Shown piece by piece: positions 25,295 to 35,260 of a stretch of DNA of 64,000 nucleotides (position 1 is the stretch's first letter; every line of letters begins with the position of its first letter). The DNA comes from Sphingobium limneticum (lineage in GTDB: Bacteria; Pseudomonadota; Alphaproteobacteria; Sphingomonadales; Sphingomonadaceae), in NCBI RefSeq assembly GCF_008710155.1, contig NZ_VYPZ01000010.1:1-64000 (forward strand), written 5' to 3'. The translations under genes were made by a program, and so were the position numbers. Below the pieces are notes generated by a model. The model was not told where the DNA came from and ran no database searches. It saw only the letters and a program-made list of their open reading frames with translations.

Positions 25295-26529
25295 GCGACA
25301 TCGCCATCATCCGCCAGACCAGCGACGCCGGCCTGTTCCGGGGGCGTACCGTCGCCCTGATGCTGGCGATCGGCATCGCCGGTTTCGTCGGCATGCTGGT
25401 GCTGGGCGCCTATGCCCCGGATCTGCGATCGGGCCGCAATGGCGGGGCGCATGCCCTGTCCAACGCCGTCACCGGCTATGCCGCGCTGGTGAAGCTGGCG
25501 GAGGCAACCGGCCGCAACCCCCGCATCGTCCGCAACGCCCATGATTTCGAGACGGAGGATCTGCTGATCCTGACGCCCGAAACCGGCGCGACCGACATCA
25601 GCCAGGCGCTGATTCAGCGCGCGACCAGGCCGACCTTGTTCGTCCTGCCCAAATGGCGCACCGTGCCCGATGAGGATCATGCCGGCTGGGCGCGCTATCA
25701 GGGGCTGCTCCCGCTCGATGAATCGATCGGCGTGCTGGCGCCGGGCATCCGCTTCACCATGCGGCAAGGCAAGAGCGGCGGCGGCCTATTGGAGTCCCAT
25801 GGCGCGCCCGGCCGCTTCTGGACCCCGCGCCCGGTGCAGGTCATCACCGGCATCGACCCCGATAACGACCAGCAGCAGGACCGGTGGCGTGATCTGCACC
25901 CGATGTTGACGGACGGGCGCGGTGGCATCCTGCTGGCGCAGGTGGGGGAAGGGCCGCTCTATGTCCTGGCCGATCCAGATCTGCTCAATAATCGCGGCAT
26001 GAAGGATCTGGGTCAGGCCCGGTCCGCGCTCGCCCTGCTCGACTGGCTGAACAGCACGGACGCAGACGGCATCGCGTTCGACGTGTCGATGAACGGCCTC
26101 GGCCATTCGCGCAGCCCGTTGAAATTGCTGTTCGAACCGCCTTTCCTGGCGATGACGCTGGCGGTTGTCGCGACCCTGCTGCTCGCCGGCTTCCACGCGT
26201 TCGGCCGCTTCGGCCCGGCGCGCGCCCGCGCCCGCGCCGTCGCCTTCGGCAAGACGGCGCTGGTCGATAACAGCGCGCTGCTGATCCGCAAGGCCGGCCG
26301 CGAATCGCGCCTCGGCGGTCGCTATGCCGCCGTCATCCGCGAGCGCGCCGCTCGTGCCTTCGGTGCACCGGCACGGCTGCGCGATCAGGCGCTCGACCAG
26401 TATCTCGACAGTTTGAAAGGGGCGCACCGCTTCACCGATCTCGCGCAGGCGGCGGATGCGGCAAGCGACCGGCACAGCCTGCGCGATGCCGCGCAGGCAC
26501 TCCATGATTGGCAGAAGGACAAGAGCTGA
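25291..26529 (+). CDS. DUF4350 membrane protein
   Basis: 412 residues from a GTG start overlapping the previous stop. A transmembrane helix near residues 23-43, a periplasmic or soluble DUF4350 domain resembling an altered glutamine-amidotransferase fold ([19 protein letters not shown], then a [14 protein letters not shown] region), and a second helix near 290-308, followed by a cytoplasmic tail. Function unknown. The stop overlaps the moxR start by one base. The longer ATG-initiated frame (from 25234) would overlap the upstream gene by about 60 bases. Confidence 0.8.
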   Translation: MSDIAIIRQTSDAGLFRGRTVALMLAIGIAGFVGMLVLGAYAPDLRSGRNGGAHALSNAVTGYAALVKLAEATGRNPRIVRNAHDFETEDLLILTPETGATDISQALIQRATRPTLFVLPKWRTVPDEDHAGWARYQGLLPLDESIGVLAPGIRFTMRQGKSGGGLLESHGAPGRFWTPRPVQVITGIDPDNDQQQDRWRDLHPMLTDGRGGILLAQVGEGPLYVLADPDLLNNRGMKDLGQARSALALLDWLNSTDADGIAFDVSMNGLGHSRSPLKLLFEPPFLAMTLAVVATLLLAGFHAFGRFGPARARARAVAFGKTALVDNSALLIRKAGRESRLGGRYAAVIRERAARAFGAPARLRDQALDQYLDSLKGAHRFTDLAQAADAASDRHSLRDAAQALHDWQKDKS

Positions 26530-27485
26530 TGAATGTGACCGACGTACAGGCGCTTGGTCAGGCGATCCGGCAGGAGGTGGCCCGCGCGGTCGTGGGGCAG
26601 GAGGCAACGGTCGACCTCATGCTCGTCGCGCTCTTTTCGGGCGGCCATATCCTGCTGGAAGGACCGCCGGGCACCGCCAAGACCCTGATCGCGCACAGCT
26701 TCGCCCGCGCGCTCGGCCTGGATTTCGGCCGTATCCAGTTCACGCCCGACCTGATGCCCGGCGACATCATCGGCGCCAATCTGTTCAATTTTCAGACCAG
26801 CCAGTTCACCCTGACGCGCGGGCCGATCTTCACCGAATTGCTGCTGGCCGACGAAATCAACCGCACCCCGCCCAAGACGCAGGCGGCTTTGCTGGAGGCG
26901 ATGCAGGAACGCACCGTCACCATCGACGGCGAAAGCCTGGCCTTGAGCGACCGGTTCATGGTCGTCGCGACCCAGAATCCGATCGAGCAGCAGGGCGTCT
27001 ATCCCTTGCCCGAAGCGCAACTCGACCGCTTCCTCTTCAAACAGAGCGTCGATTATCCCAGCGCGGCCGAGGAACGGCGGATCGTCGCCACCCATGGCGC
27101 GCGCACCCATGCGATGACGCCGGAAACATGGGGCGTCACTCCCGTCGCCGACGCCGCCCGCATCGCGGAGGCGATCGGTGTCGTGAACGAGGTTCGCCTG
27201 GTCGATGAAGTGATCGACTATATTCTCGCCCTCATTCGCGGCACCCGCGACGTCGCCGATCTGGAAAGCGGTGCCTCCCCCCGCGCCGGCGCGATGCTGG
27301 CCGGTGCCGCCCGCGCCCGCGCCGCGCTCGATGGTCGCGACTTCGTCATACCCGACGACGTCAAGGCGCTTGCACCTGCCTTGCTGCGACACCGCCTGAT
27401 CCTCTCGCCTGCCGCCGAAATCGACGGCCGCCGGATCGAAGATGTCGTGACCGGCATCATCGACACGATCGAGGCGCCGCGCTGA
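26529..27485 (+). CDS. moxR: MoxR-family AAA+ ATPase
   Basis: 318 residues. Walker A GPPGTAKT at 45-52, Walker [10 protein letters not shown] near 113, sensor 1 [10 protein letters not shown] near 156 and a C-terminal lid domain ([17 protein letters not shown]). MoxR ATPases are chaperone-like machines that work with VWA/DUF58 partners to mature or insert cofactors in enzymes; the client is unknown here. TGATG overlap with the DUF4350 stop; the DUF58 gene follows after 10 bases. Confidence 0.92.
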   Translation: MNVTDVQALGQAIRQEVARAVVGQEATVDLMLVALFSGGHILLEGPPGTAKTLIAHSFARALGLDFGRIQFTPDLMPGDIIGANLFNFQTSQFTLTRGPIFTELLLADEINRTPPKTQAALLEAMQERTVTIDGESLALSDRFMVVATQNPIEQQGVYPLPEAQLDRFLFKQSVDYPSAAEERRIVATHGARTHAMTPETWGVTPVADAARIAEAIGVVNEVRLVDEVIDYILALIRGTRDVADLESGASPRAGAMLAGAARARAALDGRDFVIPDDVKALAPALLRHRLILSPAAEIDGRRIEDVVTGIIDTIEAPR

Positions 27486-27495
27486 GCGCGCTGCG

Positions 27496-28800
27496 ATGAT
27501 CTACCCCACCCGCACCGCCATCTTCTGCGCGGCGGCCGGCGTGCCCGCGACCTTGCTCGTCGCGCTGATGCTGCCGGGCCGCTGGTATGCCGCGCTCGCC
27601 TGGCCGGTCGCGGTGCTGCTGGCCTGTCTGGCCGATGCGCTGGGCGGGGCAGGGCCGGGGCAGGCGCGATTGCACCTCACCCTTCCCAAAACCGCCAGCG
27701 TCGGCGCGAGCGTGGAGGGCAAAGCGACGATCGCCATCCCCGGCACGCCGCGCGCGCAATTGCTGCTCGATATCGGCCCGTTGCTGGCACAGGATGAGGA
27801 TGGCCTGTGGATCGATCTGACGGACGGGAAGGGCGCCGCCGCCATCCCCCTGCAAACCACCCGGCGCGGCACGGCGCGGGTGGCCCGTGGCTGGCTCCGC
27901 TGGAAGGGGGCGCTCGGCCTCGTCTGGAAACAGCGTATCCTGCCGCTCGACGCGACCATGGCGATCCTGCCCGACATCCGCCCGGTCCATGATCGCGGCG
28001 CGCAGATTTTCCAGCGACACGCCCTTGCCGGCCTGATGGCGCAGGTCGATCGCGGCGACGGCGCCGATTTCGACGCACTGGTCGAATTCCGCTCCGGCAT
28101 GGACCGGCGCGCGATCGACTGGAAGCAATCCGCCCGTCATTCCAAGCTGCATGCCAAGGAATTCCGCTCCGAACGCAACAACCAGATCGTCTTCGCGATC
28201 GACGCCGGTCGCCAGATGAGCGAGCCGGTCGCGGGCCTCCCCCGGCTCGACCGGGTCGTCTCGGCGATGCTGCTGACCGCCTGGGTCGCTTTGAAGCTGG
28301 GCGACCGGGTCGCGCTCCACGCCTTCGATTCGCGCCCGCGCATCGCCAGCGGCCTCGTGTCCGGCGCGGCCGCCTTCGGCGAACTCCAGCGGCTCGCCGC
28401 ACAGATCGATTATAGTGGCGATGAAAGCAATTATACCCACGCCCTCACCACGCTCGCGACCCGGCTGACCCGCCGTTCGATGATCGTACTGTTCACCGAG
28501 TTCACCGATCTCACCTCCGCCGAATTTCTGGTCCGCGCCGCCAGCCGGCTGGTGGAAACGCATCTGCTGCTGGTCGTGGTGCTGCGCGACGAGGAACTGG
28601 AATCCATTCTCGACCGCCGCCCCGCCAGCGCCGACGATGTCACCCGCGCCGTCACCGCCGCCGCGCTGCTGCGCGACCGGCTGACCGTGCTGACCCGTCT
28701 GCGCCACCTGGGCGCCCATGTGATAGAGGCCGAGCATGATCGCGTCGCCGACCGGCTGGTCCAGGGCTATGTCGATCTCAAGCGGAGGAACCTGCTGTGA
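27496..28800 (+). CDS. DUF58 (VWA-like) protein
   Basis: 434 residues. Two N-terminal hydrophobic segments (about 8-28 and 33-48) anchor it in the membrane, followed by the DUF58 signature (DGADFDALVEFRSGMDRRAIDWKQSARHSKLHAKEF) and a von Willebrand A-like domain whose metal-site-like strand reads QIVFAIDAGRQMSEP. The typical DxSxS of VWA is altered to DAGRQ. Standard partner of MoxR. Its stop overlaps the SpoIIM GTG start. Confidence 0.88.
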   Translation: MIYPTRTAIFCAAAGVPATLLVALMLPGRWYAALAWPVAVLLACLADALGGAGPGQARLHLTLPKTASVGASVEGKATIAIPGTPRAQLLLDIGPLLAQDEDGLWIDLTDGKGAAAIPLQTTRRGTARVARGWLRWKGALGLVWKQRILPLDATMAILPDIRPVHDRGAQIFQRHALAGLMAQVDRGDGADFDALVEFRSGMDRRAIDWKQSARHSKLHAKEFRSERNNQIVFAIDAGRQMSEPVAGLPRLDRVVSAMLLTAWVALKLGDRVALHAFDSRPRIASGLVSGAAAFGELQRLAAQIDYSGDESNYTHALTTLATRLTRRSMIVLFTEFTDLTSAEFLVRAASRLVETHLLLVVVLRDEELESILDRRPASADDVTRAVTAAALLRDRLTVLTRLRHLGAHVIEAEHDRVADRLVQGYVDLKRRNLL

Positions 28801-29831
28801 GCGCTCTCGTCCAAGGCTCTGCCGCCCCGCCACTGGTGAACGCCAGCCGCTTCCGCACCGCTCATGAAGCGGAATGGGACCGGCTCGACCAGCTTGTCAC
28901 CCGCATGGAAAAACGCTCGGTCCGCGTGCTGTCGGAGGATGAAATTCTCGCGCTACCCCTGCTCTATCGCTCGGCGCTCTCCTCTTTGTCGGTGGCGCGC
29001 GAAACTTCGCTCGACCGGGCGCTCATCACCTATCTGGAGCAGCTCTGCACCCGCGCCTATTTCCAGCTCTACGGCGTGCCCGACACGGCCCTGCGCCAGC
29101 TTGGCCGCTTCTTTGCGCGGGACTGGCCGCTCGCGGTACAGGGGCTATGGCGCGAAACATTGGCCTGCCTCGTCCTGACGTTGGTGGGCGTCATCGCCGG
29201 CTGGTGGCTCGTGGCGGCCGACGCCAGCTGGTATTACAGCATCATCCCCGACGCGATGGCCAGCGGACGCGATCCCGCCGCCAGCGCGGATACGCTGCGC
29301 GCCACCATCTACGGCTCGCAGGAGGGCGGGGGCCTTGCCACCTTCGCCGCCTATCTCTTCACCCATAACAGCCAGGTCGCGATCTTCGCCTTCGCGCTCG
29401 GCTTCGCCTTCACCGTGCCGACCGTGCTCCTCCTCCTCTATAACGGCCTGACGCTGGGCGCGATGCTGTGTCTCTTCGCCAGCAAGGGGCTGGGCCTCAA
29501 TTTCCTCGGCTGGCTCACCATCCATGGTTCGACCGAAATGTTCGCCATCATCCTGGCTGGGGCTGCGGGCATGAAGATCGGCACCGCCGTCGCCTTCCCC
29601 GGCCGCTACGAACGCACCGAGGCCGCCGTCATCGCCGGGCGCAGCGCCGCCATCGCCATGGCCGGCGTGGTGCTGATGCTGCTGGTCGCGGGCCTGCTCG
29701 AAGGGATCGGGCGCCAGACGATCCAGCAGGATGCGATGCGCTACGGCATCGGCCTTGCCGCGCTCGCCGGCTGGCTCACTTATTATTATCTACCCCGCCG
29801 GCGGGAGGATCGCGATGCCTTGGCGGCGTAA
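28797..29831 (+). CDS. stage II sporulation protein M-like membrane protein
   Basis: 344 residues starting at a GTG that overlaps the DUF58 stop, with GGAGG upstream. The SpoIIM domain has about five helices (TLACLVLTLVGVIAGWW, an FALGFAFTVPTVLLLLYNGLTLGAMLCLF block, then GAAGMKIGTAVAFPG). In non-sporulating bacteria this family is found with MoxR-DUF58 clusters and has no known function; it is unrelated to sporulation here. Overlaps the RDD gene by 17 bases. Confidence 0.85.
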   Translation: MSALVQGSAAPPLVNASRFRTAHEAEWDRLDQLVTRMEKRSVRVLSEDEILALPLLYRSALSSLSVARETSLDRALITYLEQLCTRAYFQLYGVPDTALRQLGRFFARDWPLAVQGLWRETLACLVLTLVGVIAGWWLVAADASWYYSIIPDAMASGRDPAASADTLRATIYGSQEGGGLATFAAYLFTHNSQVAIFAFALGFAFTVPTVLLLLYNGLTLGAMLCLFASKGLGLNFLGWLTIHGSTEMFAIILAGAAGMKIGTAVAFPGRYERTEAAVIAGRSAAIAMAGVVLMLLVAGLLEGIGRQTIQQDAMRYGIGLAALAGWLTYYYLPRRREDRDALAA

Positions 29832-30693
29832 GCGGGAGCGCAAAGCGCCCGCCTCGCTGCGGCGCAGCTTCGTCACGCCCGAAGGCGTAGACCTGCGCCT
29901 CGAACTGGCGAGCGCGGGGACGCGGGCGTCGGCCTTCATTCTCGATATCCTCATCCTCTTCATCAGCCTCATCCTCACCACCGTCGCGATCGGCCTGCTC
30001 GGCATTGCCAAGGCGCAGGCCGAAATCTTCATGATCCTCTGGCTGATCGGCGCCTTCATGCTGCGCAACGGCTGGTTCATCCTGTTCGAAATGGGCGGGC
30101 GCGGCGCCACGCCGGGCAAGCGACTGCTGGGCCTGCGCGTCGTCGCGCGCGATGGCGGGCGCCTGACCGGCGGCGCGGTGATCGCCCGCAACGCGCTGCG
30201 TGAGATCGAGATTTTCCTGCCGCTCTCCTTCCTTGGCATGCAGGCGGCGGATGGCGCGGCGGACGGCTTCCTCACCCTCTTCGCGCTGTGCTGGACCGGC
30301 ATCTTCCTCTTCTTCCCGCTCTTCAACCGCGACCGGCTGCGGGTGGGGGATCTGCTGGCGGGCACCTGGGTCGTGAACACCGTCCGCGCCAAGCTGGGCG
30401 AGGATCTGGTCGCCACCCGCGCCCAGCGGCCGCACCGCGTCTTCACCGATGCCGCGCTCGACCTTTACGGCATCTACGAACTGCAAACGCTGGAAAATGT
30501 CCTGCGCAATGGACAGGATGATGCGATCGTCACCGTCGCCGCGACCATCCGGCGCAAGGCGGGCCTGCCCGACGATGGCGACGATTACGCCTTCCTCTCG
30601 GACTATTATGCGGCCCTGTGCGCCCGGCTGGAGCGCGGCATGCTGGTCGGCCGTCGCCGCGAGGACAAGCATGCGAGCGCGGGGCGGCGCTAA
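29815..30693 (+). CDS. RDD family membrane protein
   Basis: 292 residues. RDD domain with the Arg-Asp motifs (RASAFILDILILF near residue 40, then a RGATPGKRLLGLRVV block and an RDRLRVGDLLAGTWVV segment) spread over three to four helices, then a soluble C-terminal region of about 90 residues. The start at 29815 follows GGGAGG and lies inside the end of the SpoIIM gene. Function unknown; RDD proteins have been linked to osmolyte or Na+/H+ transport in some bacteria. Last gene of the operon. Confidence 0.85.
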   Translation: MPWRRKRERKAPASLRRSFVTPEGVDLRLELASAGTRASAFILDILILFISLILTTVAIGLLGIAKAQAEIFMILWLIGAFMLRNGWFILFEMGGRGATPGKRLLGLRVVARDGGRLTGGAVIARNALREIEIFLPLSFLGMQAADGAADGFLTLFALCWTGIFLFFPLFNRDRLRVGDLLAGTWVVNTVRAKLGEDLVATRAQRPHRVFTDAALDLYGIYELQTLENVLRNGQDDAIVTVAATIRRKAGLPDDGDDYAFLSDYYAALCARLERGMLVGRRREDKHASAGRR

Positions 30694-30700
30694 CCCCATG

Positions 30701-30775
30701 TCCGTTCGGTTCGAGCGTGTCGAGAAGCGTCCAGCGCTGCGCGATCGTTTCTCCACTACGTTCGAAACGAACGGA
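30701..30775. repeat. imperfect inverted repeat, sphingomonad-type dispersed sequence
   Basis: TCCGTTCGGTTCGAGCGTGT at the left and its near-inverse ending GAAACGAACGGA at the right form a long imperfect palindrome filling the gap between two convergent genes (RDD and pgeF). It can act as a bidirectional transcription stop. I associate this type of sequence with dispersed repeats in sphingomonads. Confidence 0.55.
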
Positions 30776-30782
30776 TGCTTGA

Positions 30783-31547
30783 TTATCCCGGCAGTGCGAT
30801 CATCGAAATCTGCCGCCCATAATCGCTTTCTTGTGCGTGGCAGGACCGGCGATAGCTGTAGAATCGGTCTGGCTGGCTATAGGTATCCTCGTCCAGCATC
30901 GCGATCCGCCCGATCCCGGCACTGGCCAGCCGCGCCGCGACATAGGCCGCGATATCGAACTGGCAATGGCCCGGCCGTCCACCCGGCGTGAAGAAACGTT
31001 CGTTAGCCTCGTCCGCCTGGGCAAAATGTGCGGCGAAATCGTTCCCCACCTCATAGGACAGTCGCCCGATGCACGGCCCGATGGCGCAAGCGATTCGGGC
31101 AGGATCGGCGCCCAGGACCACCATCGCCGCGATCGTCCGGTCGGTCACGCCGCCGATCGCGCCCTTCCATCCGGCATGCGCCGCGCCGACGACGCCGGCC
31201 TGTGCATCTGCAAACAGCACGGGCACGCAATCGGCGGTCAATATGCCCAGCACCAGCCCCGGCCGGTCGGTCACCATCGCGTCGGTGGACGGCCGGTCGC
31301 CCTCCGCGATCCCGCCCGTCACCGTCGCCACGTCGGGCGAATGGACCTGATGCACCGTCACCAAAGTCGCACCGGGCAGCAACGCGTCGCGCGCCAGATC
31401 GCGGTTGCGCAATACCGCTTCCCGCTCGTCCGCCGACCCCAGCCCGACATTCAGCCCCGCATGAATGCCCGTGGACACGCCGCCGCGCCGCCCGGCAAAG
31501 CCATGGGGCATGCTTTCCAGTGCCTTGGCGCGCAGCAATTCGATCAT
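30783..31547 (-). CDS. pgeF: PgeF (YfiH-type), peptidoglycan editing factor
   Basis: 254 residues. Polyphenol-oxidase/laccase-like fold with the zinc-site residues in HQVHSPDV, LTADCVPVLFAD and VGAAHAGWKGAIGG. In E. coli the protein removes wrongly incorporated serine from peptidoglycan precursors; related proteins also show purine-nucleoside activity. The start at 31547 follows AGGAG. Convergent with the RDD gene; divergent from the amino-acid permease. Confidence 0.9.
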   Translation of the reverse strand: MIELLRAKALESMPHGFAGRRGGVSTGIHAGLNVGLGSADEREAVLRNRDLARDALLPGATLVTVHQVHSPDVATVTGGIAEGDRPSTDAMVTDRPGLVLGILTADCVPVLFADAQAGVVGAAHAGWKGAIGGVTDRTIAAMVVLGADPARIACAIGPCIGRLSYEVGNDFAAHFAQADEANERFFTPGGRPGHCQFDIAAYVAARLASAGIGRIAMLDEDTYSQPDRFYSYRRSCHAQESDYGRQISMIALPG

Positions 31548-31716
31548 CGGCAAGGCTCCTGTCAGTCCCATGTCAGTCCGTTCCACTACTGCACGGGAAT
31601 GTCGCGCGAACGCAACATACTTGCGCGTGGCGGATTAGGCGATAGTCTCGCGTCATAGCCAATGGAGCGGGTGCAAAGCCGCCCGGCAAAACAATGAAGA
31701 CAAAAGGGCATCATTC

Positions 31717-33279
31717 ATGATTTTCGGGCGCGTAAAGCCTCTCGACGCCATTTTGGCGACGGCCGAGAAGAAATCGCTGCATCGGTCGCTGGGCGCATTC
31801 CAGCTGACGATGCTGGGCATCGGCGCCGTCATCGGCACCGGCATCTTCGTGCTGACGGCGGAGGCCGCGCAGAAGGCCGGCCCCGGCATGATGCTCTCCT
31901 TCGTCATCGCCGGTTTCGTCTGTGCCGTAGCGGCGCTCTGTTACGCCGAAATGGCGGCGATGGTGCCTGTTTCCGGTTCCGCCTACACCTATAGCTATGC
32001 CGTCATGGGCGAACTGATCGCCTGGATGGTCGGCTGGGCGCTGATCCTGGAATATGCGGTCGCCGCCGGCGCCGTGTCGGTCGGCTGGTCCGGCTATGTG
32101 GTCGGCCTGATCGAACATACATTCCACCTCGACATTCCCGATCTGCTGACGCGCGGGCCGTTCGATGGTGGCATGGTCAACCTGCCCGCGATGCTGATCG
32201 CGTCGCTCGTCACCTGGCTGCTGGTCATCGGTACGAAGGAAAGCGCGACCGTCAACGCCGTGCTGGTCGCGATCAAGGTCGCCGCGCTGACCCTGTTCAT
32301 CGTGCTGGCTTTGCCGGTCATCAACATGGACAAGTTCACCCCCTTCGCCCCGCTCGGCTTTTCGGGCATCTCGGCCGCTGCCGCCTCCATCTTCTTCGCC
32401 TATGTCGGCTTCGACGCCGTCTCCACCGCCGCTGAAGAAACCAAGAATCCGCAGCGTAACATGCCGATCGGCCTGATCGGTTCGCTCGGCATCTGCACCA
32501 TCTTCTACATGCTCGTCGCCGCCGGCGTCATCGGCACCGTCGGTGCGCAGCCGGTCGCTGGCCCGGCCGGCGAAGTGCTGGCCCCCGGCTCCGCCGCCCT
32601 GTCGCAGCAATGCGCCGCGCTTGCCGCTGCCGGCACCGAAGCCGTCACCTGCTCGAAGGAAGCGCTGGCCTGGACCCTGCGTGAAATCGGCTGGCCCCAG
32701 ATCGGCAACCTGCTCGGCCTCGCCGCCGGCCTTGCGCTGCCTTCGGTCATCTTGATGATGATGTTCGGCCAGACCCGCATCTTCTTCGTCATGAGCCGCG
32801 ACGGCCTGCTGCCGGCCGTCTTCTCGAAGGTCCACCCGACCTACAAGACGCCGCATGTCATCACCATCCTGACCGGTATCTTCGTCGCGCTGTTCGCCGC
32901 CTTCTTCCCGGTCGGCATCCTGGCGGACATCTCCAACTCCGGCACGCTCTTCGCCTTCGCCGCCGTGTCGATCGCGGTGATGCAGCTGCGCAAGACCGAT
33001 CCCAACCGCGCCCGCCCGTTCCGCACCCCTGCGATCATGGTGACGGCGCCGATCGCCATTGCCGGCTGCGTCTATCTCTTCTGGAGCCTGGGCATCGAAA
33101 CCAAGCTGATGTTTGTCGGCTGGGCGACCTTGGGCCTGCTGGTCTATTTCGGCTACAGCCGCAGCCGCAGCCATGTCGGTCGTGGCGTGGTGGACGTTGC
33201 CGAGGGCGACAGCGACATCCCGCCGCAGCCGGTGCCGCCGCTGCCGGGCGCGCCGACGCCGGGCGGCAAGGACGCCTGA
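31717..33279 (+). CDS. APC-family amino-acid permease (cationic amino-acid transporter type)
   Basis: 520 residues, twelve or more helices. The first helix has the APC motif MLGIGAVIGTGIFVL, and FFAYVGFDAVSTAAEETKNPQRNMP is the helix-6/7 consensus of the CAT (YfnA-like) subgroup. An insertion of about 40 residues with two cysteines (QQCAAL, VTCSKE) lies in the periplasmic loop near residue 300. It should take up an amino acid by H+ symport. A strong terminator follows immediately. Confidence 0.9.
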   Translation: MIFGRVKPLDAILATAEKKSLHRSLGAFQLTMLGIGAVIGTGIFVLTAEAAQKAGPGMMLSFVIAGFVCAVAALCYAEMAAMVPVSGSAYTYSYAVMGELIAWMVGWALILEYAVAAGAVSVGWSGYVVGLIEHTFHLDIPDLLTRGPFDGGMVNLPAMLIASLVTWLLVIGTKESATVNAVLVAIKVAALTLFIVLALPVINMDKFTPFAPLGFSGISAAAASIFFAYVGFDAVSTAAEETKNPQRNMPIGLIGSLGICTIFYMLVAAGVIGTVGAQPVAGPAGEVLAPGSAALSQQCAALAAAGTEAVTCSKEALAWTLREIGWPQIGNLLGLAAGLALPSVILMMMFGQTRIFFVMSRDGLLPAVFSKVHPTYKTPHVITILTGIFVALFAAFFPVGILADISNSGTLFAFAAVSIAVMQLRKTDPNRARPFRTPAIMVTAPIAIAGCVYLFWSLGIETKLMFVGWATLGLLVYFGYSRSRSHVGRGVVDVAEGDSDIPPQPVPPLPGAPTPGGKDA

Positions 33280-33290
33280 TCCGGACACAG

Positions 33291-33318
33291 AAAAGGGGCG
33301 GGAAACCGCCCCTTTTTC
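33291..33318 (+). terminator. rho-independent terminator of the APC permease gene
   Basis: Perfect 11-bp stem AAAAGGGGCGG (33291-33301) and CCGCCCCTTTT (33306-33316) with a GAAA tetraloop and a T run, 11 bases after the stop codon. Confidence 0.88.
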
Positions 33319-33351
33319 TTTGCCTTAATAGGGGTGGGATCACCTTCTCAG

Positions 33352-33375
33352 CCGTTCGGGCTGAGCTTGTCGAAG
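33352..33375 (+). repeat. dispersed repeat copy (CCGTTCGGGCTGAGCTTGTC type)
   Basis: The sequence reads CCGTTCGGGCTGAGCTTGTC followed by GAAG. A related copy with an 11-base insertion lies inverted near 55933-55967. Located between the convergent permease and MFS genes. Confidence 0.55.
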
Positions 33376-33395
33376 CCTCTCTCCAGCGCTCCCGA

Positions 33396-34667
33396 TCAGT
33401 GGAAGTCGACCTCAGCCTCCCGCATCGCGCCATGATGGGGCCGGGTGAACAGCTTGCCGCGCTCCGCCCAGATCACGATCAGGAAAGATCCGACGCCAAA
33501 GGTCAGCAGGCCGATGGTGAAGGGCAGGGTGGTGCCGTCGAAGGCGCGACCCACGACGCTGCCCAGCGCGCTCGACAAGGCGGTCGTCAGGAACGCCTGG
33601 AAGGAAGAGGCGACCCCCGCGCCCTTGTGGAAAGGCTCCATCGAAATGGCGCTGAAATTGGACGCGGTGAAGGCCACGGTCATCATCGTCATCGCCTGTA
33701 GCACCATGAAGGTCGCCAGCGTTTCCGCGCCAACCAGAATCACCGCCAGATGCACGGCCGCGATCAGGATGAAGGCGATCAGCGCGCTCTGGCTCATGCG
33801 CCGCGCACCAAAGCGCGACACCAGCCGGCTGTTGATCAGGCTGCCGACGCCCATGCAACCTGCGATCGCGGCAAATCCCAGCGGAAAGATCGCCTGCGCG
33901 TCGAACACATCATAGAAAATCTGCTGGATCGACAGGATGAAGCCGATCAGCCCGCCCATGACCACGCCGCTGGCCAGCATATAGCCGATCGAACTGCGTG
34001 TCCGCATGACCATGCCTATCGTCTGCAACAACGCGCCCGGCGTGATCCGCATGCGATTTTCCGGCTTCAGCGTTTCGGGCAGGCGCACGACCATCCAGAT
34101 CAGGATCAGGCTGGCCAATATGACCAGCGCCCAGAAGATCCAGCGCCATGGCGCGACCAGCAGGACCGCCGATCCGAAACTGGGCGCCATAACCGGAATC
34201 AGCATGAAGACCGCGAAGATCAGCGACATGACCCGTGCCATCGCGTCGCCCTGGAACCGGTCCCGCACGATGCCCACGGTGATGACCCGGCTCGCCCCGG
34301 CAAAGAAACCGGCGCAACCCCGCCCCACCAGCATCATGAAAAAGCTTTGCGCACTGGCGCAGGCGATGGACGAGACGATGAACAGCGCCATCGCGCTGCC
34401 CAGCACCAGCTTGCGGCCGAACCGGTCGGACAGCACGCCGAACAGCAGCGACCCGAAACCCAGCCCCAGAAAATAGACGCTGATGATCAGCTGTCGATCA
34501 TTGGGATGCGGGATCGCCAGGTCGCGGCCGATGTCGGGCAGGGCCGGCAGCATCGGGTCGATCGACATCGCGTTCATCGCCATCAGGCATGCGCATAGCA
34601 GCACGAATTCGCGGAAATGAATGTCCTTGGCGGCTGACGCTGGCGAAACAGGGGGGGTGGGACTCAT
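33396..34667 (-). CDS. Bcr/CflA-type MFS multidrug exporter
   Basis: 423 residues, twelve helices. Motif A is GVLSDRFGRKLVL in loop 2-3 and the SIDPMLPALPDIGRDL segment in helix 1 is typical for the Bcr/CflA drug:H+ antiporter group (DHA1). Likely exports drugs or metabolites from the cytoplasm. The start at 34667 (MSPTPPVSPASAAKD) leaves a Pro-rich cytoplasmic tail; upstream start signals are weak. Confidence 0.87.
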   Translation of the reverse strand: MSPTPPVSPASAAKDIHFREFVLLCACLMAMNAMSIDPMLPALPDIGRDLAIPHPNDRQLIISVYFLGLGFGSLLFGVLSDRFGRKLVLGSAMALFIVSSIACASAQSFFMMLVGRGCAGFFAGASRVITVGIVRDRFQGDAMARVMSLIFAVFMLIPVMAPSFGSAVLLVAPWRWIFWALVILASLILIWMVVRLPETLKPENRMRITPGALLQTIGMVMRTRSSIGYMLASGVVMGGLIGFILSIQQIFYDVFDAQAIFPLGFAAIAGCMGVGSLINSRLVSRFGARRMSQSALIAFILIAAVHLAVILVGAETLATFMVLQAMTMMTVAFTASNFSAISMEPFHKGAGVASSFQAFLTTALSSALGSVVGRAFDGTTLPFTIGLLTFGVGSFLIVIWAERGKLFTRPHHGAMREAEVDFH

Positions 34668-34963
34668 GCGGGGGCTATGCGGGCAACCGGCCGTTGATTC
34701 CAGTCCCAATGCGCCACCTGCCATCAGAAGTGCGCGGGATAGTGAGGGTTCGGCCTTATGCGAAGCGTTCCCCCGGCCTGCGCCGAGGAACGAAAAGCCA
34801 TAGGTTCACATCGATGTCGGTCGATATTCGCGGAAAGTCTAACGATCAGACCATTATGGCAAAAATTCCGTTAACCATTTTTTATCGCTTCCCGATCAAA
34901 CCTGCTCCTCGTGGAAAAGGGGTCGCAATCCATTGAGCTAGTTTGAAAGACGGGGGAAACATC

Positions 34964-35260
34964 ATGGCTAACAGTATCAAGAGCGCAGAATTTCTTATGC
35001 AGGCCCGCCAGTCGCGGGCGACCTATGGTTCGGCGGACGAGTGTTTCGATCTGGGCGTGGCCTATAGCTGCGGCACTGGCGACCTGCCGATCGACCTGAT
35101 CGAAGCGCATAAATGGTTCAACCTCGCCGCGCTGCGTGGCAGCGAGCAGGGCCAGTCGATGCGCGCCGAAATCGCCGAGGAAATGACCGCGCGCCAGATC
35201 GCCGAAGCCCAGCGCCAGGCCCGCGCCCTCATCGCCGCCGGCCAGTTGCGCGCCGCCTGA
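34964..35260 (+). CDS. Sel1-like repeat protein
   Basis: 98 residues with one Sel1-type helical repeat (CFDLGVAYSCGTGDLPIDLIEAHKWFNLAALRGS, about 25-60) and a long charged C-terminal helix (MTARQIAEAQRQARALIA). Such proteins are small protein-interaction scaffolds; partner unknown. The start at 34964 follows GGGGGAA. It is convergent with the acetyltransferase gene, the stop codons being adjacent. Confidence 0.75.
   Translation: MANSIKSAEFLMQARQSRATYGSADECFDLGVAYSCGTGDLPIDLIEAHKWFNLAALRGSEQGQSMRAEIAEEMTARQIAEAQRQARALIAAGQLRAA

Noticed and set aside
31711..33288. 525-codon open frame on the minus strand
   Set aside because: Shadow of the APC permease; extremely polar, biased composition.
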